This document shows, piece after piece, positions 8,911 to 17,301 of a stretch of 56,282 nucleotides of DNA; position 1 is the stretch's first letter; every line of letters begins with the position of its first letter. This DNA comes from Deltaproteobacteria bacterium (GTDB lineage Bacteria; Desulfobacterota; Binatia; UBA12015). A program made the translations under genes and the position numbers. The notes beneath the pieces were generated by a model. The model had not been told where the DNA came from. It ran no database searches and was given only the letters and a program-made list of their open reading frames with translations. The DNA lies in the NCBI GenBank assembly GCA_029262355.1, contig JAJCZO010000145.1:1-56282 (forward strand). Reading direction: 5' to 3'.

Positions 8911-11163
8911 ATGGACCGAACCAAGCTCACTTCGCAGGCACGCCGACTCTTTTCGATCGCGGTATCTTTGACGCTCATCTGTGCTGCACAGACTTCGTGG
9001 GCGTTGGCGCCCCAGGTCGGCCCGCGGCCGAATCTTCCCCCCGTCTTCGAGCTCGATCCGGGCGGCGTCGTGTTTCCCGACCCGAGGCCGGTCCCGCCGC
9101 CTCCTCCCCCGCCGCTTCCGCCCGCGCTCGCAAAGCCGGGGATCTCGATCGGCGCGCGGACCGGCGCGAGCCTGGAGATCGTCTGGTGCGATAATTCTGC
9201 CGAGGACCAGACCCATCACCTCTACCGCAAGAAGGGCGGCGGAGCGTACGAGCTCGTCGGTGACATCGACTCCGACGGTATCGGCTGCGGCCGCAGGGCA
9301 GTGGACGGGGACCTCGAGCCCGATACGGCCTATTGCTACCAGATCTTCCCGGTTCGGAGCTTCGCCGAGTGGGGCGACTTCGCGTCGGCCGAGACGTGCG
9401 CGTTCACGCGTGAGTCGTCACCGCGTCAGATTTGGCGCGCTCAAATCGAATTGCGCACGGCGTCTGGGAAGAACGACGGTACCAACGACAGCATCAACGT
9501 GGCTCTGAACAGCCGGGCGCCGTTCTTCAACCAGAAGTTCCCGGTCGTCCGCCCCTTCGGCAACGACACCTGGACCGATCGCCACGGAGGCTTCCGCGAC
9601 GCGGGCGACACCGACCGTTTCGATCTCGATCTGGGATCCATCGACGAGATGGGTGACATCACGAAGATCGCGCTGCGCAAAGAGGGCGGCGACAAGTACT
9701 GCCTCGACGGTCTGTCTCTCCTCATCAACGGGGTCGAGGTCTTCACACGCGACTTCAGCCCCTGCAGGCTCGCCGACGAGTCGGGGCTGAACCAGACGAC
9801 ATTCGTGAGCATTCCCCACGAGGAGCTACGCGCCTCGGCGGCCTGGCGGAACTACCAGCCCGCTTTGATCGAGGATGAGACCGCCGCCATCGGAACGCTG
9901 GCTGCGGGCGACGTTCTCGACATCCTTCGCATCTCGAAACGCGAGTTGGAGGAGCGCGTCGAGGGGATCGTCGGTGACGCGATCCACTACGAGCCTCTCA
10001 AGTGGGGCAAGCGCGATGGCCCCCGTTTCGTCGAGGCCACGCGGATCGACAGCAATACGGTTCACGTGACTCTCGATCTCGAGGCGATCGCGGACAATGC
10101 GCCGAACCCCGAAATCGACATTGAATTCGATCTCATCTTCAACATGAGCTGCGATCAGGACCGCCAGGGCATTCAGTTCGACATCGAGACCGCGAACTTC
10201 GACGTGCGTGCGAGCGCGAGCCTCGTCACCAAGTTCCTGGCGCTGCTCTTCACGCAGGAGTCGCACCTCGAGAGATTCATCGAGAAAAGCGTACGCAACG
10301 GCTTTTCTCCGATTGCCCAGCAGATCGTCTTCGACACCGACGGCGCCTGCGTGGCCTGTCAGTTCGGCGACCCGGTTGCCCTGGTGGAGGCCGACAGCGA
10401 CGTGCAGCTCTCGATCGTGCCGTTTTCGGCTGGACCGCCGAGCGCCGACCCCTTCTGTCAATGCCCCGGCGTGGTCGAAGCGTTCGGCATCTCTTGTGAA
10501 GGAGACGACGGTGGGGAGGGCACGAATCCCGAACCGACTCCCGAGCCCGCGGACGGCATCCGCACCACCCGACTCCGGCTCGATGACGACGACAAGGGCG
10601 CGTTCAACCCGAACCGCCGCCGGATGGTGTTCGAATCGAAGGACACCGCTGCCGCGCCCAGTGGCATCATCGAGCCGGGCTTCGGCACGGCGGGCGACCC
10701 CACGAAGAACGGAGCGAGCGGGGGAGGTGCCCGACTGGTCGTCTATCGGGTCGGCGGTCAGCCGACCGACGTCGCGGTGACGATTCTCCCGGCCGGAAGC
10801 TGGCGCCGGCTCGGAAATGCGACGAACCCGGGGTTCCTCTACCGGGATTCGGACGGCGTCGACGGTCCAATCCAGAAGGTACGGGTTCGCAACCGCAACC
10901 TGCTGATCCGCGGGCAGGGCGCCGAACTCTACTCGCTCGCGAACGCACCGCAAGGAGAGATGGCGATTCGCCTCGAGATCGGCTCGAACACGCAGTGGTG
11001 CGCCACGGCCCTCGCCAAGTCCGGCGCGCGCCGCGACTCCACGGCCCTGTTCGTCGGAAAGCCCTCGGCCGCGCCGGGTGCGTGCCCCCCGGTCCCTGGC
11101 ACCTCGGGCAACGGCTCAGCAAGCCTCGCGTTCCTGAACCAGAGCGCGAGCCTCTTGGACTGA
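8911..11163 (+). CDS. Large exported multidomain protein
   Basis: The 750-residue protein has a signal peptide (MDRTKL to SWALA) and a Pro-rich linker at ~50-75. A fibronectin-III-like domain follows at ~80-170 (ends DTAYCYQIFPV). Next is a PLAT/lipoxygenase-like beta-sandwich region with DTDRFDLDLGS and Cys pairs, then a long helical/beta segment. An acidic Pro-Glu-Thr linker leads to a C-terminal domain homologous to the product of the gene at 2513 (GGARLVVY, LPAGSWRRLGN, GFLYRDSDG, QWCAT). The tail contains GSASLAF. Eight or more cysteines suggest an oxidising compartment. It is probably a secreted or outer-surface protein. No catalytic residues are recognisable. Confidence 0.75.
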   Translation: MDRTKLTSQARRLFSIAVSLTLICAAQTSWALAPQVGPRPNLPPVFELDPGGVVFPDPRPVPPPPPPPLPPALAKPGISIGARTGASLEIVWCDNSAEDQTHHLYRKKGGGAYELVGDIDSDGIGCGRRAVDGDLEPDTAYCYQIFPVRSFAEWGDFASAETCAFTRESSPRQIWRAQIELRTASGKNDGTNDSINVALNSRAPFFNQKFPVVRPFGNDTWTDRHGGFRDAGDTDRFDLDLGSIDEMGDITKIALRKEGGDKYCLDGLSLLINGVEVFTRDFSPCRLADESGLNQTTFVSIPHEELRASAAWRNYQPALIEDETAAIGTLAAGDVLDILRISKRELEERVEGIVGDAIHYEPLKWGKRDGPRFVEATRIDSNTVHVTLDLEAIADNAPNPEIDIEFDLIFNMSCDQDRQGIQFDIETANFDVRASASLVTKFLALLFTQESHLERFIEKSVRNGFSPIAQQIVFDTDGACVACQFGDPVALVEADSDVQLSIVPFSAGPPSADPFCQCPGVVEAFGISCEGDDGGEGTNPEPTPEPADGIRTTRLRLDDDDKGAFNPNRRRMVFESKDTAAAPSGIIEPGFGTAGDPTKNGASGGGARLVVYRVGGQPTDVAVTILPAGSWRRLGNATNPGFLYRDSDGVDGPIQKVRVRNRNLLIRGQGAELYSLANAPQGEMAIRLEIGSNTQWCATALAKSGARRDSTALFVGKPSAAPGACPPVPGTSGNGSASLAFLNQSASLLD

Positions 11164-11247
11164 CGGTTCTCGGTGGGCGGCGCAGGGGGCTCCTCCGCCC
11201 TCTGCGCCCTCCTCGACCTCCTCATCTTCGCACGCAACGAGCGTGGT

Positions 11248-11700
11248 CTAGGCCAGTGCGAGGAGCTCGGCTTCAGGCGCGAAACCCCCGTAGAAGTACA
11301 CCACCGCGCTTTGTTGGGTGTCGAGACCGGCCGGGGTGATGGGCCGAGTCCCGATCCCGAGGATCGGGGGCACGGTTGCGATGACGTGGGATAGGGGAAC
11401 GGCCGCGCCGAAAGGGCGCACTGCCATTGTGACGAAGACCACGAAGACCACGAAGCCCACGAAGACGCCGAAGTAGCTCGCGCGGAGGGTCAGGACGACA
11501 AGGACATCGCGGAGCGTTGCGAGGCGGTGGGATCGAAACACGCTGAGCCCGAGGAAGCGTCGTAGCCACGCCAAGGGCGGCCCCCAGCGAGAGAGGAACA
11601 TCGCGACGATGCCGATCAGGACGCCCAACACCAAAGCGGCGCCGATGCGGAGCGATTCGAGCCTGGACTCCGCGGAGAGAAGAAACGTATCTCCTGATCC
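11248..11700 (-). pseudogene. Fragment of LPG-synthase-type (UPF0104) flippase-like membrane protein
   Basis: The minus-strand frame is open from a TAG at 11752 to a stop at 11248. It encodes hydrophobic helices and a P-(I)-T-P-A-G-L motif followed by an aromatic-rich helix, resembling the C-terminal half of lysylphosphatidylglycerol synthase transmembrane-domain proteins (PISPGGLGxxE signature). There is no ATG start. The N-terminal ~150 residues usual for the family are absent, and the protein stops in mid-helix. It reads as a decayed remnant, though a short expressed membrane protein from TTG 11634 cannot be excluded. The flanking gaps (11164-11247, 11701-11839) show nothing else. Confidence 0.5.
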
Positions 11701-11839
11701 CCCATCCCCCGTAGGGCCGAAAGGGTCCGCGAAGTCGTCGTCCCCGTTTGACTAGGCGGCGCGTCACGTTACTCTGCGGGCCGGCTGGGCCGTCGTCGGC
11801 GTGGCGCCGCGAGGCTCGGGCGGAAGGAGGGGTTGCGAA

Positions 11840-14161
11840 GTGGATTGGATGAGGCTCGGGCCAGTGGTCGTGCTGGGCGCGATGGTGTTGGTGTTGAACG
11901 GATGTTCGGACAACGAAGCTCTCGAGGCTCCGGGCACCATTTTGATCGATCCGGATGACGACAGCTGCGTGCCCGCGACCGATCGCTACTCGAGTTGCGC
12001 CGAGGCATGCGAGATCGATTCGCTCGGCTGTGCGGAAGATCTGCTCGTGCACATCCAGAGCCCCGGCTTCATCGCTCGGCGCGTCCTGAATCCGTCGAGT
12101 CTCGATGGGCAGGCGCCGATCGTCCAAAAGCCCAACGTGCAGACGCCGATGCACGGACTCTTCGTGCCCATCTGGAACAATCCTCAGCTGAACGCGAGCA
12201 TCAATGCCGCGATCGAGAATCCGTTCGACCCGGTGGACATGCCGGCGTGGTCGATCTCGGCCAAGCTGAACAACAACCCGGGAACGGCGAACAACCCCGA
12301 TGGCGAGCCGGTGAACTGGGCGACCCTCATGTACAAGATCCCCGGCTACTGCCCCGAGCGGATCTTCCCGACCGCGGATGCTCCTTGCGTGGGCGGGGAG
12401 TGGTTCTGGGTTCTGTACCGCGATGGTTTTCCGGCCTTCGAATACGATCCCGAGGACGACGCGAGTATCCCGGCGTGGGGCAAGGCTTCGGACTTCTGCC
12501 TCGACTGCCACGCGGCGGTCGCGGACACCGACTGGTTGTGGCTCACCCACGACCTTGTTCGACAAGCGCAGCAGAGCGAACGGCCGTCATCGGCGGACGG
12601 ACAGACCCCGGGCGACACCGGCTCCTTCCTTTGCGAGAATCCGACCTTGAGCTCGGTGCGGCCGCAGGACGTTCTGCGCGATCCGGCAACGTTGTCGCCC
12701 GAGGATGCGCAGCGAATGTTCGACTGCTGGGCTTGGGAGACGTTCGTGGCACTGAACTGGCCTGCGGAGCTCGGCGAGCGCGGTGTCGCCGCGGCCGACC
12801 GCCCGATCACGGCCGCCGGCGATCGGGTCTGGGAAACCTACAAGCAGGTGTACGAGACGTTTCAGCCCGCCGATGCAGGCTGGACGCTCGACGGCAAAAA
12901 TTGGAACGACCGTCAGCCCCTTCCTCCGGTATGCCAGGAAGCCTTGCGTACCGCCGGCATCCCGCCGGAGGACTCGCATACGTTCCAGGTCTTGAACGAG
13001 ACGCACCAGGCCTTCGGCAATCAGTTCAACGATCTGGTCGATCGCAACGGCAACATCACGCACTACGAGGTGCGCCTGAACGAGACCGAGTTCGAGTTCA
13101 TGAAGGCGAACGGGTACGCGGCGACCGGCGCGTACGATTGGAACGGTCCTCTCGGAACGACCAAGGGGTTGTTCCAGTTCCCCGACAACCGCGACGGCAT
13201 AAACGGGGAGGGGGCGACCGAGTTGAAGGCTGCGTGGAAGGTGCTCTGCACGGACGCGGATTGCGATCCCCGCGACGATCCGTCGCGGTATCTCTCACGC
13301 CGAGGGCTTCTCTACACGCCGGCGACGGCCCGAACGGTGGATCCCTTCGACCGGTCCAGCCTGCCGCGCCCGACCGTCACCACGCCGGCGACCTGTACGA
13401 TTGCCGAGGTGGGCATGGTCGGGTTCCATATCGCAGCGAAGACGTTCTGGGCGCCACAGTGGATCTGGCCCACCTTCGAGCACATCGACAACGTTCCCGG
13501 AAATGCCGCTGACGGTGGCGTGAACGGGTTCAGCTACTTCGCCCCGAACTGCCCCACGCCGCCCGCCGAGCAGTGTGTGACGCAGCGTCCGGGAGTTTTC
13601 GATGAGAGTCTGTACTGCTGCAACAACCTGCAGATCGTTTCGAACGCGCAGCCCGCGCCCGCGAACGTGAGCGACCTCGGGCCTCCAATCACCCCGCTTC
13701 TCGTCCCGAATCAGATGTCGCGCATCGACCCGATCCAGGAGGGGGCTCAGGCGCTGAACGCGATCTACCGACCGCTCCTCGCGCAAGCGGGTTCGGCACT
13801 TCAGTACTACGTGCTGGTCAGCACCCAGTGGCCCGGGCGGGGACGCATCGCGCCGGAGGGAGAGCCGTCGGAGGTCGTGACGCGGCTTTGCCTCGAGGGC
13901 ACCGAGCAGCCGTGCTTCACCTTCCTGCCCCCGGACCTGCGACTCCGCAACACGACCATCGAGTCGTTCCAGGCGAGCTACTGTCTGCCGACCGACGAGG
14001 ATATCGGAAACGACCCGCCGAATTGCACGCCGGAGGCAGTCGAGGCCAACCCCAGGCTGGCGAGCAGTGGTGGTTGTATGAACTGCCACTTCAGCTCTGG
14101 AACCGACTCGAGCTTCATTTGGGCCGACGCCGTCGAGGAGGTCGTTCCCCTGACGGACTGA
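11840..14161 (+). CDS. Di-haem c-type cytochrome-like lipoprotein
   Basis: The 773-residue product begins at a GTG nine bases after AAGGAGG. A short signal with lipobox LVLNGC marks a lipoprotein. Two CXXCH haem-c sites are visible: CLDCH near residue 220 and CMNCH about 25 residues from the C-terminus. Between them are a WAWETFVALNWPA motif, paired cysteines and a long beta/alpha region. The layout fits a large uncharacterised cytochrome family of environmental bacteria in which the far-apart haems could be stacked in the fold. It is presumably anchored on the periplasmic side of a membrane. The substrate or redox partner is unknown, and no maturation genes are nearby. Confidence 0.8.
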   Translation: MDWMRLGPVVVLGAMVLVLNGCSDNEALEAPGTILIDPDDDSCVPATDRYSSCAEACEIDSLGCAEDLLVHIQSPGFIARRVLNPSSLDGQAPIVQKPNVQTPMHGLFVPIWNNPQLNASINAAIENPFDPVDMPAWSISAKLNNNPGTANNPDGEPVNWATLMYKIPGYCPERIFPTADAPCVGGEWFWVLYRDGFPAFEYDPEDDASIPAWGKASDFCLDCHAAVADTDWLWLTHDLVRQAQQSERPSSADGQTPGDTGSFLCENPTLSSVRPQDVLRDPATLSPEDAQRMFDCWAWETFVALNWPAELGERGVAAADRPITAAGDRVWETYKQVYETFQPADAGWTLDGKNWNDRQPLPPVCQEALRTAGIPPEDSHTFQVLNETHQAFGNQFNDLVDRNGNITHYEVRLNETEFEFMKANGYAATGAYDWNGPLGTTKGLFQFPDNRDGINGEGATELKAAWKVLCTDADCDPRDDPSRYLSRRGLLYTPATARTVDPFDRSSLPRPTVTTPATCTIAEVGMVGFHIAAKTFWAPQWIWPTFEHIDNVPGNAADGGVNGFSYFAPNCPTPPAEQCVTQRPGVFDESLYCCNNLQIVSNAQPAPANVSDLGPPITPLLVPNQMSRIDPIQEGAQALNAIYRPLLAQAGSALQYYVLVSTQWPGRGRIAPEGEPSEVVTRLCLEGTEQPCFTFLPPDLRLRNTTIESFQASYCLPTDEDIGNDPPNCTPEAVEANPRLASSGGCMNCHFSSGTDSSFIWADAVEEVVPLTD

Positions 14162-14320
14162 CAACCTGGGGAGGTCGGTGAATCTCGACGATTCCGTCAT
14201 GAGCGCCTCGCGCCGCCAGTGGGCCTCAGAGCGCCAGCCCGGTGACGATTGAGGAAATCCCGGAGATTTGCCGACGTCCCCACCCTGGTACTTGGTGGCT
14301 CGAACGTGCGAGCTTAGGGG

Positions 14321-15724
14321 ATGGCGCTGGGGAGCATGAGCGAAGAGACCGGGTTGCGGAGCTCGATCCGGGCGAGCCTGCGAATCCTTCTGTGGCTGGA
14401 CTTCTCGCTCAACCTCGGACTGCTCGTCCTCGATTTCGGTCGGTACGGCGATGGGGCCGGACTCGAAGCGCGTTCGGCCTACGTTGCTGAGATGTTCTGG
14501 GGCTTGTCGTGGATTGGCGTGTCGTACTCCTCGATGTGGCCGGCGCGCGAGCGGTGGGCGGCGGTCGTTGCGGTCTTCGGGGTTCACGCCCTGCAGCTTC
14601 TCGCTGGGCTCTCGATCGACAATGTGGCCGCTTCTGCGATCCTGTGTGCGGGCTCCGCGCTGATCGCCGCGTTCATTCTTCCTTGGGGAGCATCCACCCA
14701 GCTGGTGTCGGCGGCCCTGGCGGGGGTCGCACTCCTGATCCAGGCGGGCGTGGCTTCGGGGGCTCTTCCCGACCCGATCGCTCCGCAGCTCGCGTTGCCG
14801 CTGGCGGTGCTTGCCCTATCCGTATGGATCGCAATCGTCGCGGACCGCCGTGCGCGCGTGGAGCAGGAGATGCGGCGAGCATTGCGGGTCGCACACGAAG
14901 AGTTGGAGCTGCGTGTCGAGCGCCGTACCGCGGAGCTCCTCATCGCGAAAGACATCGCGGAACGAGCGAACCGTGCTCGGCATAACCTCATCGCCCATAC
15001 CAGCCACGACCTGCGGACTCCGATCAACGTGATCTGGGGTTACAAGGACATGCTGCTCGACGGTCACCTCTCGGACGAGCAGCGGGACTTCGTGCTTCGG
15101 ATCGGGCGAGCCGCGAAGCAGCTCCGGCGTCTCAGCGACGACCTGCTCGATCTCTCGCGCGCGGATGCTGGCAAGATCAAAATCCGAAAGCGCACATTCT
15201 CGTTGTCCGAGGTCATGGCGCACTCGGTGGACCTCTTCGAGAAGGAGGCGCTTTCGCGCGGGTTGCGCCTCCACTGCGAGATCGCACCCGCGGTGCCTGA
15301 TCTCCTCGCGGGAGACCAGGATCGTCTCGGGCAGATTCTCACCAACCTGATCGAGAACGCGCTCAAGTTCACCATCGAGGGCGAGATTCGAGTGTGCGTG
15401 ACGAGTGACGCGGAGGCGCTGGGTGCGCGCGCGCACCCGGACGCCGATCCCGTGAGGGTCCTCTTTGAGGTCGTCGATACCGGGGTGGGGCTCGCGGCGG
15501 AGGATCAGGCGCGCGTGTTCGAGGCGTTCGCCCAGGTCGAGTCGTCCCACTCCGACGGCAGCGGGCTCGGACTCGCGATCTGTCGCCAGCTCGTCGATCT
15601 GATGGGCGGACGCATCGGCGTGAGAAGCGAACCGCACCGTGGAAGTACCTTCTGGTTCGAGCTCCCGCTTCTCGTTGTGACGACGCAGTTGCGCGCCGAG
15701 GCTGCAGCGGGGGATGTTGGTTAG
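14321..15724 (+). CDS. Membrane sensor histidine kinase (orphan)
   Basis: The ~467-residue protein has about six N-terminal transmembrane helices (residues ~20-180) without a periplasmic sensor loop. A coiled-coil signalling helix leads to the phosphoacceptor motif HTSHDLRTPINV. The catalytic domain has the N-box NLIENALKF, G1 DTGVGL and G2 GSGLGLAI. It lacks a receiver domain and no response regulator is adjacent, so the partner must be elsewhere. Helices without an extracytoplasmic domain suggest it senses membrane state or a lipophilic signal. The start is uncertain between ATG 14321 and ATG 14336; both have only crowded Shine-Dalgarno sequences. Confidence 0.9.
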   Translation: MALGSMSEETGLRSSIRASLRILLWLDFSLNLGLLVLDFGRYGDGAGLEARSAYVAEMFWGLSWIGVSYSSMWPARERWAAVVAVFGVHALQLLAGLSIDNVAASAILCAGSALIAAFILPWGASTQLVSAALAGVALLIQAGVASGALPDPIAPQLALPLAVLALSVWIAIVADRRARVEQEMRRALRVAHEELELRVERRTAELLIAKDIAERANRARHNLIAHTSHDLRTPINVIWGYKDMLLDGHLSDEQRDFVLRIGRAAKQLRRLSDDLLDLSRADAGKIKIRKRTFSLSEVMAHSVDLFEKEALSRGLRLHCEIAPAVPDLLAGDQDRLGQILTNLIENALKFTIEGEIRVCVTSDAEALGARAHPDADPVRVLFEVVDTGVGLAAEDQARVFEAFAQVESSHSDGSGLGLAICRQLVDLMGGRIGVRSEPHRGSTFWFELPLLVVTTQLRAEAAAGDVG

Positions 15725-15762
15725 TGGCGGCCTTCGGCGACGCGGGCTCTCGGAGGGAAGCG

Positions 15763-17199
15763 ATGGGCAACCGAAAGATCGAGCACGCGTTTTGTTCCGA
15801 CATTCTGGACGATCACGATGGCGTGGGCTTGGCCGATCTCATCCGGCGAAAGGAGGTCTCGCTCGGGGAGGTCGTCGATGCGGCGATCGCTCGTGCGGGG
15901 CGTGTCTCGTCTCTCAACGCTGTTGCGGCCGAGCGGTTCGAGCAGGCGCGGCACGAGAGCGGGCCTGCGTCGACGGCCGCCTTTGCTGGCGTGCCGACGT
16001 TCGTCAAAGACAACCGGGCGCTCGTCGGGATGCCCACGGATCATGGGTCGGCGGCTGTACGTTCGCGCCCCGCGACGGACTCCGGTCCGTACACGAAGCA
16101 GTACATGTCGCTCGGGTTCGTGCCTCTGGGGAAGAGCGCGATGCCGGAGTTCGGCCTGAACGCGACGACCGAACCCGCGCACGCCGAGCCGACGCGCAAT
16201 CCTTGGCATACCGATTACTCGACCGGGGCGTCATCGGGCGGCTCGGCCGCTCTGGTGGCGGCCGGCGTCGTGCCGATCGCGCACGCCAACGACGGCGGTG
16301 GGTCGATTCGCATTCCTGCCGCGTGTTGCGGCCTCATCGGCCTCAAGCCGAGTCGGGGTCGGCACATCGTGCCGGAATCGGCGCGGGCGATGCCAATCGA
16401 CTTGATCGGCGAAGGAGCTGTGACTCGAAGCGTTCGCGACACGGCGACGTTTCACGCCGAAGCGGAGAAGTACTACCAGAATCCGCGTTTGCCCCCGATC
16501 GGGCTGGTGGAACGCCCGAGCGAGCGACGACTGCGCATCGGGGTCATCGTAGATTCCGTTGCTGGGGCGCCGACCGATGCCGCCACGCGCGCCGTGATGG
16601 AAGACGTGGCGCAGTTGCTGGCGGCATCGGGCCATCACATGGAGTCGGTACCGATCCCCGTCACCGCGCAGTTCTCCGAGGACTTTCTCTTCTACTGGGC
16701 CGCGCTCGCACATTTCTTACGCTCGGGAGGCAAGCGCATCGTGGATCCGAGCTTCGATGCTTCGCAGTTGGATGGACTGACCGTAGGACTCAGTCAGCAC
16801 TTCAAACGTCGGTTCTACCGCCTCCCCGCCGCCTTGTATCGTCTGAACAAGAGCCGCCATGAATACGCGAAGACCTTCGAGAGACTGGATGCCCTGATGA
16901 CTCCGGTGGTGGCGCACACGACGCCCAAACTTGGCCATTTGAGCCCCACCGTCGACTTCGAGGAGTTGGTGGCTCGACTCACCAACTATGCCTCCTTTAC
17001 ACCTCTGGCCAACGTGACCGGCGCGCCTGCGATCTCGCTGCCGGTTTCTCAGACGGCAGACGGTCTGCCCGTCGCGGTCCAGTTCTCCGCGAACCACGGT
17101 GCAGAGCGCACGCTGCTCGAACTCGCCTACGAGATCGAACGCGAACGACCGTGGCGGCGGATTCAGGACGTGGACCACCGGGCCTCGGTCGCGACATAG
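15763..17199 (+). CDS. Amidase signature family hydrolase
   Basis: The 478-residue product carries the amidase-signature Ser-cisSer-Lys triad: Lys in TFVKDN, cis-Ser in TGASSGGSA and nucleophile Ser in NDGGGSIRIPA. Members cleave amides or act in Glu-tRNA amidation. Lack of gatB/gatC neighbours and the sequence style point to a general amidase rather than GatA. The ATG at 15763 is preceded by GGAGGG at good spacing, which I prefer to a GTG overlapping the kinase stop. Confidence 0.9.
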   Translation: MGNRKIEHAFCSDILDDHDGVGLADLIRRKEVSLGEVVDAAIARAGRVSSLNAVAAERFEQARHESGPASTAAFAGVPTFVKDNRALVGMPTDHGSAAVRSRPATDSGPYTKQYMSLGFVPLGKSAMPEFGLNATTEPAHAEPTRNPWHTDYSTGASSGGSAALVAAGVVPIAHANDGGGSIRIPAACCGLIGLKPSRGRHIVPESARAMPIDLIGEGAVTRSVRDTATFHAEAEKYYQNPRLPPIGLVERPSERRLRIGVIVDSVAGAPTDAATRAVMEDVAQLLAASGHHMESVPIPVTAQFSEDFLFYWAALAHFLRSGGKRIVDPSFDASQLDGLTVGLSQHFKRRFYRLPAALYRLNKSRHEYAKTFERLDALMTPVVAHTTPKLGHLSPTVDFEELVARLTNYASFTPLANVTGAPAISLPVSQTADGLPVAVQFSANHGAERTLLELAYEIERERPWRRIQDVDHRASVAT

Positions 17200-17301
17200 C
17201 CGCGCTCTACGGTCGAACGTGCTGCGGCCGCCACCCGCTTGGGCAGGCCCCCAGCGGACGCGTCGCTGGCCTTCTTGGGCGAGGCCCCTAGAATCCGACG
17301 C

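Noticed and set aside
9826-10953. Long minus-strand open frame of 375 codons
   Set aside because: It is antisense to the exported protein gene, rich in Arg/Val/Glu as expected for a high-GC shadow frame, with no motif or ribosome site.
13295-14587. Minus-strand open frame of 430 codons
   Set aside because: Antisense to the di-haem lipoprotein gene, whose CXXCH sites and lipobox are convincing. The minus frame has only low-complexity Arg-rich sequence.
15763-17199. Assignment of the amidase as GatA
   Set aside because: No gatB or gatC neighbours, and the sequence around the cis-Ser does not carry the GatA-type surroundings.
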